Assembly (NCBI RefSeq): GCF_903992535.2
Contig: NC_052052.2
Coordinates: forward strand, 13,226,652 to 13,290,651
From: Arvicola amphibius
Lineage: Eukaryota; Chordata; Mammalia; Rodentia; Cricetidae
Direction of reading: 5' to 3'
Length of the DNA: 64,000 nucleotides
The notes beneath the pieces were generated by a model that saw nothing but the letters and a program-made list of their open reading frames with translations, did no database searches and had not been told where the DNA came from. Positions 46,601 to 60,600 of the stretch are shown here, piece by piece. Positions within the stretch are counted from its first letter, which is position 1. Every line of letters starts with the position of its first letter. The position numbers and the translations under genes were made by a program.

Positions 46601-49600
46601 AGAGAAGGGGTTTCTTTCAGTGATACACTCAGGCACATCAACCCCAATGCTCTTTCATCAGTAACTGAGGATGTTGGTGTTTGAACAATAAGAAAGGTCT
46701 CTGGACCAGACCATAGGAAAGACACATATGTGGCTAGCATGCATATCCCAAGGTACAGAAGAAGAGGAAGATGGACCCAACTGTATTCCAAAACTGCTGC
46801 TGTACCTGCAATGGGCAGTGAGATCTAATTTTTAAAAAGGCAAATTATGCCAGACAGTGGTGGCGCACACCTTTAATTCCAGCACTCGGGAGGCAGAGGC
46901 AGGAGGATCTCTGTGAGTTTGACACCAGCCTGGTCTACAGAGGTAGTTCCAGGACAGGCTCCAAAGCTACAGAGAAACCCTGTCCTAAAAACAAACAAAG
47001 GCTAATCTTGGCCCACCGGCTCTCCTCTGATTAGAGGAGGGAAACTAGGAAGTTACTTCTACTTTTGTCAGTGGATCTGGTGAGAATGATATTATTACAA
47101 CAAGCACACTGCTTACAGGGTAGATGATGCTGCACAGTCTCTCAAAGATGAACACAGGAGTCCGGTAGTCATCCAGATTGTAGCGCTTGGCTGTCTCAAT
47201 GCACACAGCCATGAAGGCTTTGGTTTCAGACTCTGTTCCTGCCAGAGAGCAAAGTAGCCACGAGTTAGGAAAATGCTTCAGCCACATGAACTGAGCTGAG
47301 ACAATGAAACAACATTTTTCAGATATGAGAGTAGTTCCTGTTGCGATAATCCTACATCCCAAATCAATCCCCTATATCACAGCTAGCTGTGTGCTTTTCT
47401 GCTCTCTCTGGGAACACAACTTCCCTTAAGGAGAAGGACCACACCTCCTTTGACCTAGCATCCTTTCCCCCAAACAGGCTCCTCAAAACATCCAAGGACT
47501 TCCTTCTTGGGTATTCAGGCAGATGAGGGTCACTAGCTGAACTCTCCACACCCAGTACTTGAAAACAACTTCAAATTCACAGTGAACTATTACACTAGTG
47601 AAGAACAAAAGCCCACAGAAGTAGTTTGGGCCCAGAGAGAAGCAGTCACAGCAGTTTGGGTCTTAAGCTTTAGTTTCCATGGCCTGCCAGGATGGGGAGA
47701 CTGTGTACCCTGCAACCCTCTAGCCATCCCACATCTGGTACCTTAGCAGCATAGCTAAACTCTCGGTATGCAGAAGATCAACTAGGAACCACTTTCTCTT
47801 TTCTCCATCCACACAACTGAAAGCAAACTGTTTTTTTACAATAATGGTAGCGAGCTGGGGGACAAATATGAGAGCTAACAAGTCATCCCCTCCCACATGT
47901 GTGACACCCAAACTTTATACTACCAAAGTCTGAGAAAGTTGGATGAAGGCATGCCAGGGACAGCCTAGGGGTCCTCACAGAGACAGTAGTCACAGACCCA
48001 CCTGGAGAAGACCAGCTTGCACAGGGCCTAAAGAATGTTCTTTTCCTCTGCTTTTATTGATTTTCACTAATGTCTATGTGTGGGTCTGTGGGTCTGTGCA
48101 TGCATGTGTTTGAAGGAGGCCAGAGGAGGGTGTTGGATTCCTTGGGAGTGGAGTCACAGGTGGTTGTGAGCTGTGCTGGAACCAAGTTCAGACTCCCTAC
48201 AAGAGCAGCAAGAGTTCTGAAGCACTCAGCATTCTCCAGCTCTTCTCTTAGTGGGTTTTTGTTTTTGTCTCCCCCCCACCCCCCAAGATCTCTGTGTAGC
48301 CTTAGCTGTCCCGAAACTTGCTCTGCAGATCAGGCTGGTCTTGAACTCAGAGATCCACCTGTCTCTGCTTCCCTTGTGCTGGGACTAAAGGTGTGTACCA
48401 CCAATGCACGTGTTCTCTTAGTTCTATGAGGCAGGGTTTTGTCATGTAGCCCACACAAATCCTCCTGCCTCAGCCTCCCAAGTGTTGGATAATAGGCAGC
48501 TGCCATCATTCCCAGCTTCTAAAGAATTTCTACAATAAACTTCAGAAATAAGAAGTCAAATCACCATCCAAATCATAAAACACCAGTTTGAGAACACCAC
48601 CTAAGAAGCAGAAAGACAAAGAGTAGAATAGGCCACATTTAAAAAGAATGATCAAGCACAAATACATTTCAAAGATTATGAGAAAGTTAAGAAATGAGAA
48701 GTCTCAGCGGAGAGGTGTCGGTACATCCTTTAATCCCAGCATTCTGCAGCTCTCTGAGTTTGGCCAGCCAGGGCTACACAGAGAAATCCTGTCTTAACCA
48801 CTCCCTCCTGGAAAGGAAAGGAAAGGGAAAGGAAAGGGAAGGGAAGGGAAAGGGAAAGGGAAGGGAAGGGAAGTCTCTTGGCTACAAAATCTAGAGTTCT
48901 AAGAACTCAACAGTAGAGTAACAGGATAAACAGTGAAGAAGAGAGACAGGGTGGAGTCATATAAGGAAAAGGTAGCAAGAACACAGCAAAGCCACTGACA
49001 TTCCAGATGACTGAAGATAGCAGCCTGAGACCTCCAACCCCTTCCTTCCCTATGAGCACAACCCAGGAAAAGTACACATGAGTTCAGCCCTAGTACTGTA
49101 ACACTGAGCACCACAGTGCTCTTGAGATAGGCTTCTCTCCCCAAGTGTGAGATTCATCACCCATCCTCTAGTACTGTGGCACTCAGAGACAGTGCACATG
49201 TGCACCTCTGCAGCTTCAAGCTGCCAGGGGGCGTTACCTGTGGTCATGTCCTCTAGCATCTCCAACAGCATGTCCTGAGTCTCATCGATGAGCTTGGTCC
49301 TCTGCAGCACTAGCTTCCGCAAGCACAGGTACCCATTTAGCACAGTGCCCACCAGGCGGCTCTTAAAATGCCTTTTGATGGACTCCACCTCTACAAAGGA
49401 GGAGAGAAGGCCTGCAGGGACAGGTAAAACCTGCAGTGAGATCTTGGGAAGAGAATACAGAAAGCCTGGGCTATCCAAAGAAAGGAGAAAAGAAAAAAGC
49501 AAGGAAAATCTTCCTTTGCACAGACGCTCAATAAGCCAAACGGCCAGCAGTGAGGACTCAGAAGTGCAGGCCGATCTGCGAGGAAAAAAGTCCCGGAGAG

Positions 49601-52600
49601 AAGTTGACCGGCACCAAGGAGCAGTGGCTCAGGACTAAAGCATACCCAAGACACCCAAGGGAAGGGCTGGGTGGCTCTCTACCTGTGAGACTTTTGAGGG
49701 CATAGCCCTGCTGCAGATCTGTGCTCAGGGTGGCCTCCTCCAGGGCCAGCAAGCGGGCGATTTCCTAAACAGGATGACAAGCACAGTGTGATAGGGCCCG
49801 CCTCCACCGCCATCCCATGATGTAGCACCAACCAAAGGTGCTCAAAAGTCACGCGTTTATTCTAATCCTTGAAAAATGCCTTTCTAAGAAGCCAAAGATA
49901 GCTGGAATACTGCCGAGGAACTGCTTAACCCTGAAACAGCTGAAATTCCCCCAACAGACTGCCACGGGCCTTCTAGTTACAGTAAAGTCTGGAAAATAAT
50001 TATTTTCAACAAATGCTTCTCAGAAAACAAGAATCTGACAAAAGAGCCTTTCAAAGCAGAGGAGGAGCTGGGGAAGGGATATATCACCTTGGTGATGAGG
50101 TTGCCCACATAGGGCAGGACTCCCCGAGCAGCCAGGTAGACTTTCCAGTGACACGAGGCGATGAGTTTCTGGTAGAGAGCCAGGTACTCTGCAGCACACT
50201 CCCCAGCTACACTCAGCTCATCCAGATAACTGCATCAGAGACAGGGAAGGCACCCTTAGGGACTAACATCACAGAGTCCAGCGGCTCCCTCCTCTGTATC
50301 TACTGCTCAGCCTCTCTTCCCTCCTCCTTGAGGTGGATGGAGGTCATCTGAGAAACCTCACACACTTTCCTTGCTGAAAGGATTCACAACACTTCAGGGA
50401 ATGGCTGCCAAGCCTCTGAGCACCTGTGTCTCCGTGCTCACTGCTCGAGGACTGCAGAGGACAATGAGTGACAATTATGCCTGTGCTCAGGTGCTCAATG
50501 AATACCCACTGCTGTTTTACCACTAATATTCCTAAAGCTCTGTGCGGTTTCTGTGGCAGGGACCAAGATGGTTATATACCACTCAGGGGTGCCTCCCAAC
50601 CCTGACCTATGTATTCACCAGAGTACGAGGAAAAGGCTCAACCATGCTAGCCACTGTCCCAACCTACCCTACCCCCACATGGTACCTGGTGAGGAGGTCA
50701 AGGACCTGTTGCTTGCGGCTGGGAACAGTAGCAAGAGCTTCCACGATGGTACATGCTGCTTGCCGTGCTGCCTGTGTCGCTGGGGTAAAGAGTACCTGCC
50801 AGACACGGGAGAGAAAATAGGCTGGCTCAGAGGCCACCCTGTTTTTCTAGGCCCAGAACATGAGCTGACTTCTACACACCCAGAATTCTGACTATCTCTC
50901 TGGGCACAGTGAAGGGTCCACACCACCAGTTAACCCAGTACCCAGTGGCTGCAGACTTGAGAAAGGCTGCTAGAGAGCTTCTTGCTTCACAGAAAATGCT
51001 CCAAGCAACTTGGAGAACACACTGCCCCTAGTTAGCATTAACTGTTAACTTGACAAAGTGCAGAATTACCTCAAAAGAGCCCCAACTAAGTAACTATCAG
51101 ATTGGACTGTGAGCATGCCTGTGAGACACTGTCTTGATTGTTAATTGATTCAAGAGGGCCCAGCACATTGCAGGTGGCACCATCCCCAGGCAGGTGGTCC
51201 TGAGCTATATAAGAAAGCTAGCTAAGGATGAGCCCGTGAGCAAGCAAGCCATAGTTTCTGCTTTTCAAGTTCCTGCCCTTCTGTCAATGATGGCCTGTGT
51301 CTTGGATGTACAATCCAAATAACTCTATTCCTTCTCAAGTTGCTTTTGGTTGGTATTTTACCAGATCAACAGAAGGGGAATCAGAATAGTACCAAATGTC
51401 AATGAGGGAGGAGAAATCCAATGAGCATTCATGTTGGCAAGCCCTCGAGAGTTCTTTCTTGGGGATACCTGTTAGTGGGCTAACTCTAGTTCAGCGTAAG
51501 CTGAACATCTCTTGCTTAGCAAGAGAAAACAAAGAAAGACTTTCTTGAGGAGAGAGGTAGGGATGGGGGTGGTTTGAGACAAGGTCTCACTCACTATGCA
51601 GCCTTGGCTGGCCTGAAACTTGATATGCAGACCAGGTGCCTCCTGGGTGCTGGGATCAAGGGCCTGGCTAAAGTTAATTCTTGAAAACTTAGCTCGAAGG
51701 AGGGAGAGAACAGTGGAGCTCAATAACAGAAGGCAGCAAGGGAAATGAATACAGGCACTGGTTTGCCTCTCTGGGGGAACTGGGTGGCATGTCAGGAGGC
51801 ACAATCAGCAGAGGACAGCTGTACTGACCTGTCCCTACTGGGGACTGCACTCAAGAACTTCTACGGAAAGAACACAACAGTAAATGGAGAGCGAGAAAGC
51901 AGGGCAGAGAACGGCAGGTGGAGGGTACTCACTTGCCGTAGCCAGTTGTTGTGGCCCAGCTTGAGGTCAAGAGGGGTGGTCCTCTTCCCCCGCCGGCTCA
52001 GGAACTGTTTCCATCTCCACACGTACTTCTCAGTCAAGTAGAGACGGTGGAGCTCTGACTTGCTGGGGGACTTCCCGTTGCCATCTACCCCTGCAAGGCA
52101 AAGCCAGGGGTAAGCAGGAAAGCACAGCGGAAACAGGGGTTGCTGAGTGGCTGGAGGGAAGAGACCCACCTCGGGTGGGCAGACACTTCTTCCAGGCTTC
52201 GTAAGATGCCTTGGGATCTCTCTTGAGCCACAGCTGGGCCTGGGCATGGATCTCGTTGCAGTATGGCTTCACCGTGGTGAGGGCCTCAACAGGGACATCC
52301 TGAATGAGGGAGCAGAACAAGGTGAGATGTAACCTGCACACCTAGGCCCCGGCTTGGAATGGCACTGACACTCCAGGAGCTTCACAAAAAACAACATGCA
52401 GCTCTGCTGCCCCAGCTCTTGCTAATGCTATCTGCACCCGCGTGAGGAGGGCCCTCTCCATGCTGACGGAGTGCTAGCTTCGTACAGCCGCACACATGTG
52501 ACTGCAGTTAAGAGTTTTACTCTCCACTTAATGAAGACTTACTGAGCAGCTATTGAATGCTGGATACCACACTAGGTCCTAGGTCTTAGACACAAATTAA

Positions 52601-54598
52601 GTCAAACCATCCTTAGACTCAAAGAATTCATTACATTATTTATTTTTTGTAAGTTTCGAGGTGGTCACTGCTTTACATCTCAGTGATGAGCAAACTGAAG
52701 AATACAACTAGCTTGCTCAGTCTTGATGTCAGTAAACAGCAGAGCTGGGATCTGACCTCAAGTCTATTTTAGGGTCATGGATTTCTACCCATATTCACAA
52801 AGCATGTACAAAGGTGCAGATGTAGTAAAGGGCATGACACCCTGTGGGAGTCGCAGACCATCTGTTTCAGTGTTTCAAAGGTCTTGCTCTGCTCTAGGCT
52901 TTTATACTGTTAAGTTTGTACTACACTATACTTCTCAAAAATCCCAACCCACCTCTGCTGAACTAAAGCAAAGACAGCCTTGTGATCACATCAGTCAGAG
53001 AGGTGACCTTGAGGAAGCAGGGTACAGTGCTCAGTGCTCAGAGGCTATGTAACTCTTCAAGCCCCATCACCTCCCCCCTACCCCGCTCATGCCCAATGCA
53101 CATCACCTTGTTTTTCTTGCTGGTTGGGGCAGGTGGCTTAATCAGCTTCTGTAAGATCCGCAGGCACATAAGGGTGATGTTCTCAACAACCACTGGTGTT
53201 TTGATGTTCACAGCCATAAGAAAAAGACTGAGTGCTGGTGATGAGAAGAAGCCACAATCAGTACACATGGGTCACCTGCCCCAGCAAAGCTGCCTGAGTC
53301 ATCTTCCTCCTACCTCTTGCCTGGGTACCAGGACCGCACCTTTCTGTCTTCTGAAAAGCACCCACCCAGACGGTCCCTGAGCTCACCACAGCGTAAGCGG
53401 AGCTCCCAGCAGTTGTCCTCCTTGGAGATGGAATCCGTCAGCAGCAACATCTCATACTGAAGGCTGCTTGCCTGGAAGGACAAGGTCTCCTACTAAAATC
53501 TCTATCCAGGGGAGGCCTACTAGGACAAGGAGACATCGGAGACCCAGTGCTACAGGCTCTAGCTGACAACGAACTCTCTATACACAGTCTGGTCCCTCCC
53601 ACTTTGGTCTCCAACACTGGCCTGGAGAAGCGGTCAGGGACACAGAAGGACCACAAGGAAGAGGTCAGAAAGGACAGCTGCTCTGCTTACCAGGTCAGGA
53701 TTGGCCCAGTGGCCTTTCAGGGCTGTGGAGACTTTGCCAATGATCAGGTCGTTCATTTGCTGGGTGGCCTCTGGGTTGTCTCTGGGGAAGCAAAGAGTCT
53801 TGTTTGTCACAGTGAACATGCATGCCATGGCCGTCTTCACACCCGAAGCCCAGAAAAAAATGGATGCATGGATGGCAAGGGCTATCTGGCCCCAACTTTT
53901 CTACCTTCTTCCCAGGAGCAAGACTACATCTTTGAACTTACTGGGCCTATGATGGGAGGGGATTAATACAGCCCCTTTTTGTAAGGACAGCAATAGAAGG
54001 ATGCAGGTATTAGCATGGTGGGTCATGCTGTAGGTGGTGGCCCTAGGAGCTGCTGGTGTCCATCTCCAAAACCTGAGTCCACGCTCAGTGTGGACTCCAT
54101 ATCACTTCCTACACAGCACCCCACTTCCCTTCTATGTTCCTCCTTAATAACATCTCTACTACTAATAACAACAAAATACACTACACAGGAATCCAAATGC
54201 TCAAATAGTACAGCTGTTTCCAAGTGTTAATATTCCTTTCTCTTTACACCACCTGTATCCTTGTGCTCTCCAACTCTGCAGGCCTCTGCCACTCTCGCAT
54301 CCTGGAATAGGCCTGTCCCAGCCAGGACAGAATTCCAGCCCGAGACTTCTCTCCAGCCCCCACTTACTGAATTTTCACCCCTGACATCACCATCTTTAAA
54401 GTATTTTTTAAAAATATTTTTTTACTTATTATTATGTATACAATATTCTGTCTGCATGTATACCTTCAGGCCAGAAGAGGGCACCAGACCTCATTACAGA
54501 TGGTTGTGAGCCACCATGTGGTTGCCGGGAATTGAACTCAGGACCTCTGGAAGAGCAGGCAATGCTCTTAACCGCTGAGCCATCTCTCCAGCCCAAAA

Positions 54599-54673
<75 letters not shown>

Positions 54674-57600
54674 TGTATGCAATATTCTTTCTGCGTTATG
54701 CCTGAAGGACAGAAAAGGGCACCAGACCTCATTACAGATGGTTGTGAACCACCATGTGGTTGCTGGGAATTGAACTCAGGACCTTTGGAAGAGCAGGCAA
54801 TGAATGCTCTTAACCGCTGAGCCTCTAGCCTCATCTTTAAGGTATTTGCTATTACTGATATTTCTCAGATGAGTCTTTTGTTCAAGGCACGCAGTGCACA
54901 GTGCCAGATCTTAAACCCAGTCCTTTCTGACTAGAGTCTAAGTACTCATCCCTAAACCCTCTCTGGCTTCTTTTTCTTGATTTTTTTTTCTGCAATTTTT
55001 TTTTTTTTTTTTGAGTTCAAGTGTTACTTTACTTCCTTATCCTCTCCCACCAAGGAAGTTCCCTCAGGACACACCACCACCTGAACCAACATGCCACTCA
55101 CAGGACACACCACCTGAACCAACAAAGCACCACCAAGCAGCACACTCAAAGAGCTGACTGTGGTGCTTCCCCCATCTACTTACCTCCCATCTTCCCTCAC
55201 TTCCTCTGGGATAAACCAGCCTACCGCTTGGCTCAACTTTGCACTCCTAGTGCTACTAGCATTGCTGTTGCCACCACCCCTGGGTCAAGGAGCAAATTCT
55301 GACCTAGTCAGGAGGCACATGAGCTGGCGGACCTCTTCACGAATGGCTGAAGCCCCTCTGCGGAGGTTGTAATCAAAGAGCTCTCGGATGAGGCCCTGGG
55401 AGACGAGGATGTGCCTCAGAGCTGGATTGGTGGCCAGGGCCCTCAGTAGTGTGATGCAGTGCTCTGTGACAGCTGAGGCACAGCCATAGCACTTGGTGGA
55501 GGAGGTGTGGCCACAGCCTAAGACAGACAAAGCACGGTACTGGCTGGCAGTGAATGTGGGCTGCACGGATGTTCGGGATGACTTTGTGGCTGCTTCCCTT
55601 TGCTGCAGATCATATTCTAAGAGCTCTTTGCGTGAAGCAAAAACTTTCTAAGAATGGAAAGATAAGAAAAAAATTGACAAATGAGAAAGAGGAAAATTGG
55701 TTTGCTATGAATTTACGTGTATGACAGAATTTATTCTTCTCAATAACACTACCACTTATTTATTTTATCCTCATTCAACAGAGAATGACTGGCTTGACCA
55801 ATGTTAAGGGCAGAATTGGAAATCAGACTGATCGCGGGCTTGAACTCTTCACTGCCACAAACACTGTCTTTTAAGGGGTTAGAAAGCCAGATCATTTGGC
55901 AAAGGTCATCAGCAACTTAGAGAGACAGGACAACTGGCTACTCTTCTGGGACAAGGATCCACTGCTGATGGACTGCATCCTACCCACGGAAACCATGTGG
56001 AAACATTAAAGGAAAACATGGCCCACCTTGGCTGACTGCAGCTGGAGTGCCCTGACCCTCCAGCCTGAGGACACAGCAGCCAAGAACAGGGAGCAGAATC
56101 TCAGCACTCACTTTTAGAAACCAGGAACCCCTCTACTAAACAAAGATGTGTTGTCTACTAATGTCACAACACCACTATGCCTGATGATTCTGAATGCAAA
56201 CAGCTCTGACAAGTGGACCTCACCCCCAGAGAGGAAGGAACCATTGGTGCAGCTGCTGAGCCAGCATCGCCCACTGGGCAAAGACAACACTAAGAATGGG
56301 AGCCTGGCTAGGGGAACAGTTGTTCTGAAAGCATAAAGCCCCTTGCAAGCTACTCCCATTCCCTACCTGGATGATTTTGGAGAGCTCATCAAATGAGTTC
56401 TTGCAGTCTCCACAATACTCCTGAGCCAGCTGCAGAATGTAGCGATTCACACTGGCTGAAGTGGAGCTGATGCCCCCCGCCGTTCCGGAGTCTTCCTGCA
56501 ATCCCAAGAGATCACATGTGAGACTTCTGCACTAGGGATGACCTCACCAAGGGCAGCCTTCCACTCCTGACCCAAATACCCTCTGGTCTGGGAGCACCTG
56601 TGGCTTTTCTGGAGCTGCTTCGTTCACTTTGCAGAGCAGGTTCTCCAGCTGTGGCCGATGTCCCATGAGCTGATGGTAAACACGGTCAGCTTTGTCCAGA
56701 AGTGTGTTAATATTGGAAACAGCCTAGAGCAAAGAGACAGGTACTTGAGGGAAGACTTTTCTGCTTCATTTTCCCTTAGTGGCCCTAAGTACTAGTCACC
56801 TACTGAAACATGTCCTCTACACAGACCAGGTACATGGCTCCACACAATCTGTCCTTCACGACAACCCTAGGAGGTGGCTTGTTTGTCTTTATGGCAAGCA
56901 GTGTGCAATGTATATGGACTAGATTCAAAGAATTTCTTGCTGAAAAGTAACTCACAGCAGGTCACGGACACAAAACAGCACAAGTGCTGTGAGAACTATT
57001 GTCCTGACTCCAACGGCAAATGCCCCACTGTCTCCCTGAACAGGCACCCCCTCTCTCCAGTGCCCTTTACCAGACCCAGATGAGGTTGACATTTGGCTCC
57101 TATCCCCAAAGCTCAGAGCCAAGCCATGACCTGGGGCTAAGACAGATGTGGCTTTACCTTCTTTCGATCTTCTTCATTCTCGATGGGATCCACTGCACAA
57201 CAAGGCTTGGCGTAAAGCATGAAGTCAAAGCGGGCATATTTACAGAAGCCACAGGCATTGCAGAGGAAGGGATCCTTCTCATCATAGTTGATGGACCTGA
57301 AGAACCACAGTGCTCAGGTCAGTGGGAGCAGAGGTTTGGGAGAGAAAAGTTAAGTAAAAGGAGAGATGATGGCACATGCTTGCCCTGGATGTGCAGGACA
57401 AGTTACCTGCACTTGTGACACTGATATACATTCTCGCCACAATTGCCACAAACGCCTGGGTTGGCGGGAACGGAGGCACTGCAGCGAGGACACTGAAGGG
57501 TCTCTGTGGAGGCCTGGTAGTTCTCATAGAAGTCTGCAAACTCGATCATCAGGTTAGAGGCCACAATGGGCAGCGGCAGGTCAATCTTGACTTCTGTCTG

Positions 57601-60600
57601 TCCAGGTGTCAGCTGAACTTTCTTGGCTTTGTGCCAGCGAGCTGGCCTAGGAGAGACGACAGAAGTTCAGTGACAAAAGACTGAGAGTGTGAGAAAGGCC
57701 ACCCTGCATATTTCTCTAAGGAAATTAGATGACTATTCAAAGAAAAAAAAACTTCCTTTATGGTTTCCTCTGAAAAAAGTATAAGACGGATCGTTCTCCA
57801 GGGTAGTTGAGTAAGTGTAATCCTCATCCCACCATCAAGGGACTTCTCTTTGCAACAGATAAAGAGACCAATGCAGAAAACCGTAATGGATCAAAATGCA
57901 GAGCTGTGGAGCCCAGTCCCAACTGATACATCTACAATACAAGCCCTGCACCTAAGGCTCAGGGTCATTTCAGAAGGGTCCTAAGCGCCAGAGGACCAGG
58001 AAGTTTGCTGGGAGACTGTTATCTCTTAGACACGTCAGAGAAGCCACACTTAAGTTTCACTACCATGGCTACCTACACACTACCTGAATAGACAACAACA
58101 GACATGCTAATGTGGATGGGAGAACACTCACAAGGCCTTAACTGTAGCTAAGAGCAGGAGAAACAGTCTTCCTCAGGGAAGAGCCCACCAATTGGCTATC
58201 CAGTATCAAGTGGCAGCCCTGAAACCATTACCAGTGGCTGTGCTTACTCTATGGGGGAGAGCCTACCCTGATAGGCAACAGCCCTTTCAAGGTCAAGGAC
58301 TTCTCCAAAGAGCAGACTTTAGGCAGCGCCCCAGTCACTGGTTACTGTTAGCTGCCTTCTTTTGTGTGCACAGCAGCGCTTGAGCTTTAACAGACCAGTC
58401 ACATCTACCTCTGCTCAGTAATACCCAAGACTCCCTGGGGAACCAACACATGCAGCACATAGACCTATGGCATGCCTACTCCAGATGCTGGCTTGTGGGG
58501 GGAGGGGGGTGACATGTCGAAATGAAAGAACATGCAGTAGAGAAGACTCGGAGGAATACTTCCTGCTCTATGAGCAGATGAACGGCTGTTTTGTCTAACG
58601 CACAAGGTTTTCCACAAGGCAAGAGAACCTGGAGTCCCTTTTCAATGCCCCCACCCTGGGCAGGCTGTGAGGAACTGTCATTGCCCCCTAGGGAGCCACT
58701 CAATGCCTTTAAAATTCACTGCTGTCAACAGCCTCAGAAGCTGTCACTTCACTGCAGTCCCTCTGCCAGCGCTGCTGTGGCTGAGAGGATGCAGATCCGC
58801 TGCACATATCTGCTCTGCACCCGCAGGACACAGCTGCACCTGGTGATGCCTACAAAGCCCATACTTGTTTTTCAGCTCCACAATGGCCTGCACAGTTCGG
58901 TTGTTGTAGTACAGGTTGATAGTCCGCACCATCTTGGTCCGCTTCAGATCCCCAATTTTCACTGTCACCTTACTGATGGTATGACTGCCAATGAGCTTTA
59001 CAACTTGCTGGGTTGTGGTGTACCGTGTGTCCACTTTAATGGAAGACAGCTTGATATACTAAATACAAGAGTACACAAAACAACACAATGAGCATTAGAC
59101 CATCGATCTTCGTCAAAGCTGATCAACATAGCCCCCTCTCCAACCACAGATGAAGTTTCTACTCAAGGTAGCAATTGTGGTGGGCAAGAATCCACAGTGC
59201 CAGGCAGAAACCTGAGAGGAACCCCTAAGTAATAGTAACCAGTCTTTGGTAATGAGAACCACAGAGCCAGAAAACCTCAAGACTGTCCTGCTCAAAGCAT
59301 TACTTACACAGAATGGCACCTCGGGGTTATTACACACCAGGCAGGGGTCACTCTCCAGGTAATAGCCATCAAACTCCACTAAGCCAGACAAGGTGCTAGG
59401 GAAGAAAGCAGTCTCAGCATCAGCAGAGTCCTCCAGGCAGGACCATGCCAAAGCCATCCCCACTCCCCACTCTCCCTGTGAGGGGAAGGAAAGGGACTAC
59501 AGCTCAGAGGTCTTAGTAGGCACAGGAAGAAAGGTCAACTAATCCACCTGGGGTGTTTCCTACTTTTAAGCTGATGTCTGAATCCAGAAAGGAATTAAAA
59601 TCTCAGAGAGTCATAATTAAATTTACTATTTATATAAAAAATTCCTAAATTATATTATAAAAATAATACTTAATAAAGTTGTTTTCTAAAACTTAAGGAG
59701 CCAGGAAGATGGCTCAGTATACACAGTACTTGACATGTAAGCATGAGGACTGGAGTTCAGATGCCCAGACCCCACATCAATATCAGCCAGGTGTGTATGG
59801 TAGCTTGTCTACAATTCCAGCTCTTGGGGAACAGGGACAGGGGATCTAAAGCAAACTGGCCAGAGTATCCACAACAGCAAGCTCTTGGCTCAAATGAGGG
59901 ACCCTGCCTTAAATAAGATGGAAAGCAACTTAGAGCACCGGGACTCTACACGCGGTACACGTGTGTGCCCACACACAAGAACACAGACACATACCATATA
60001 ACCATATACATGTACACATTTAAAATGTCATTACTAAGCCAACATAATAAAAAAAAACCCATAAACTTAATGCTCTCTTCTTTTAAAAGTTTCTGTGAGG
60101 CTGACAAGATAGGTTAGAGGGGAAAGGGGCTTGTTGAGCAAGCCTGACAATCTGAGTTCAATCCCCGGAACCCACATAAATGTGAGGGGAGAGGATAAAA
60201 CTGACTCCACAGGCTGACCTCTGACTTCCACATGTGTCATGGCATGCAAACCCTAAGATATCACAGGCACACATGTGCAGGGATAGTTCTTTTTTCTTTT
60301 AATAAAAAAGGAAGACATTTCTGTAAACTTGTTTTATATGGTTGGGTTAAGTTCTGCTGTACTGCTCACAAAAGTGAATTTGGCAATTATATCTATGTGC
60401 CTTCTAGAGCCCAAAGGTCTGGGCTCCACAGGAAAAGAGATGAAGGTCAACTAGCCAGGAGGACCACACCTAAAGGGCACTCAGTTCATGCACAAGCAAT
60501 TCCAATGTGCAAACAACTACTTCAAACCGTGACTGCTCTTCAAATGCAGGAATAGAGGGCTCACTTGTATATGTTGGAGTTGGGATGGTTGGTGAGAATG

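Noticed and set aside
53107..53227. Shorter w16 using the ACTCAG acceptor
   Set aside because: It breaks frame with w15. The upstream CACCAG acceptor restores the Ala codon and the UBR4 sequence.
54432..54834. Arg/Glu-repeat ORFs on the minus strand
   Set aside because: Translations of the (CT)n run joined to the flanking B2 copies.
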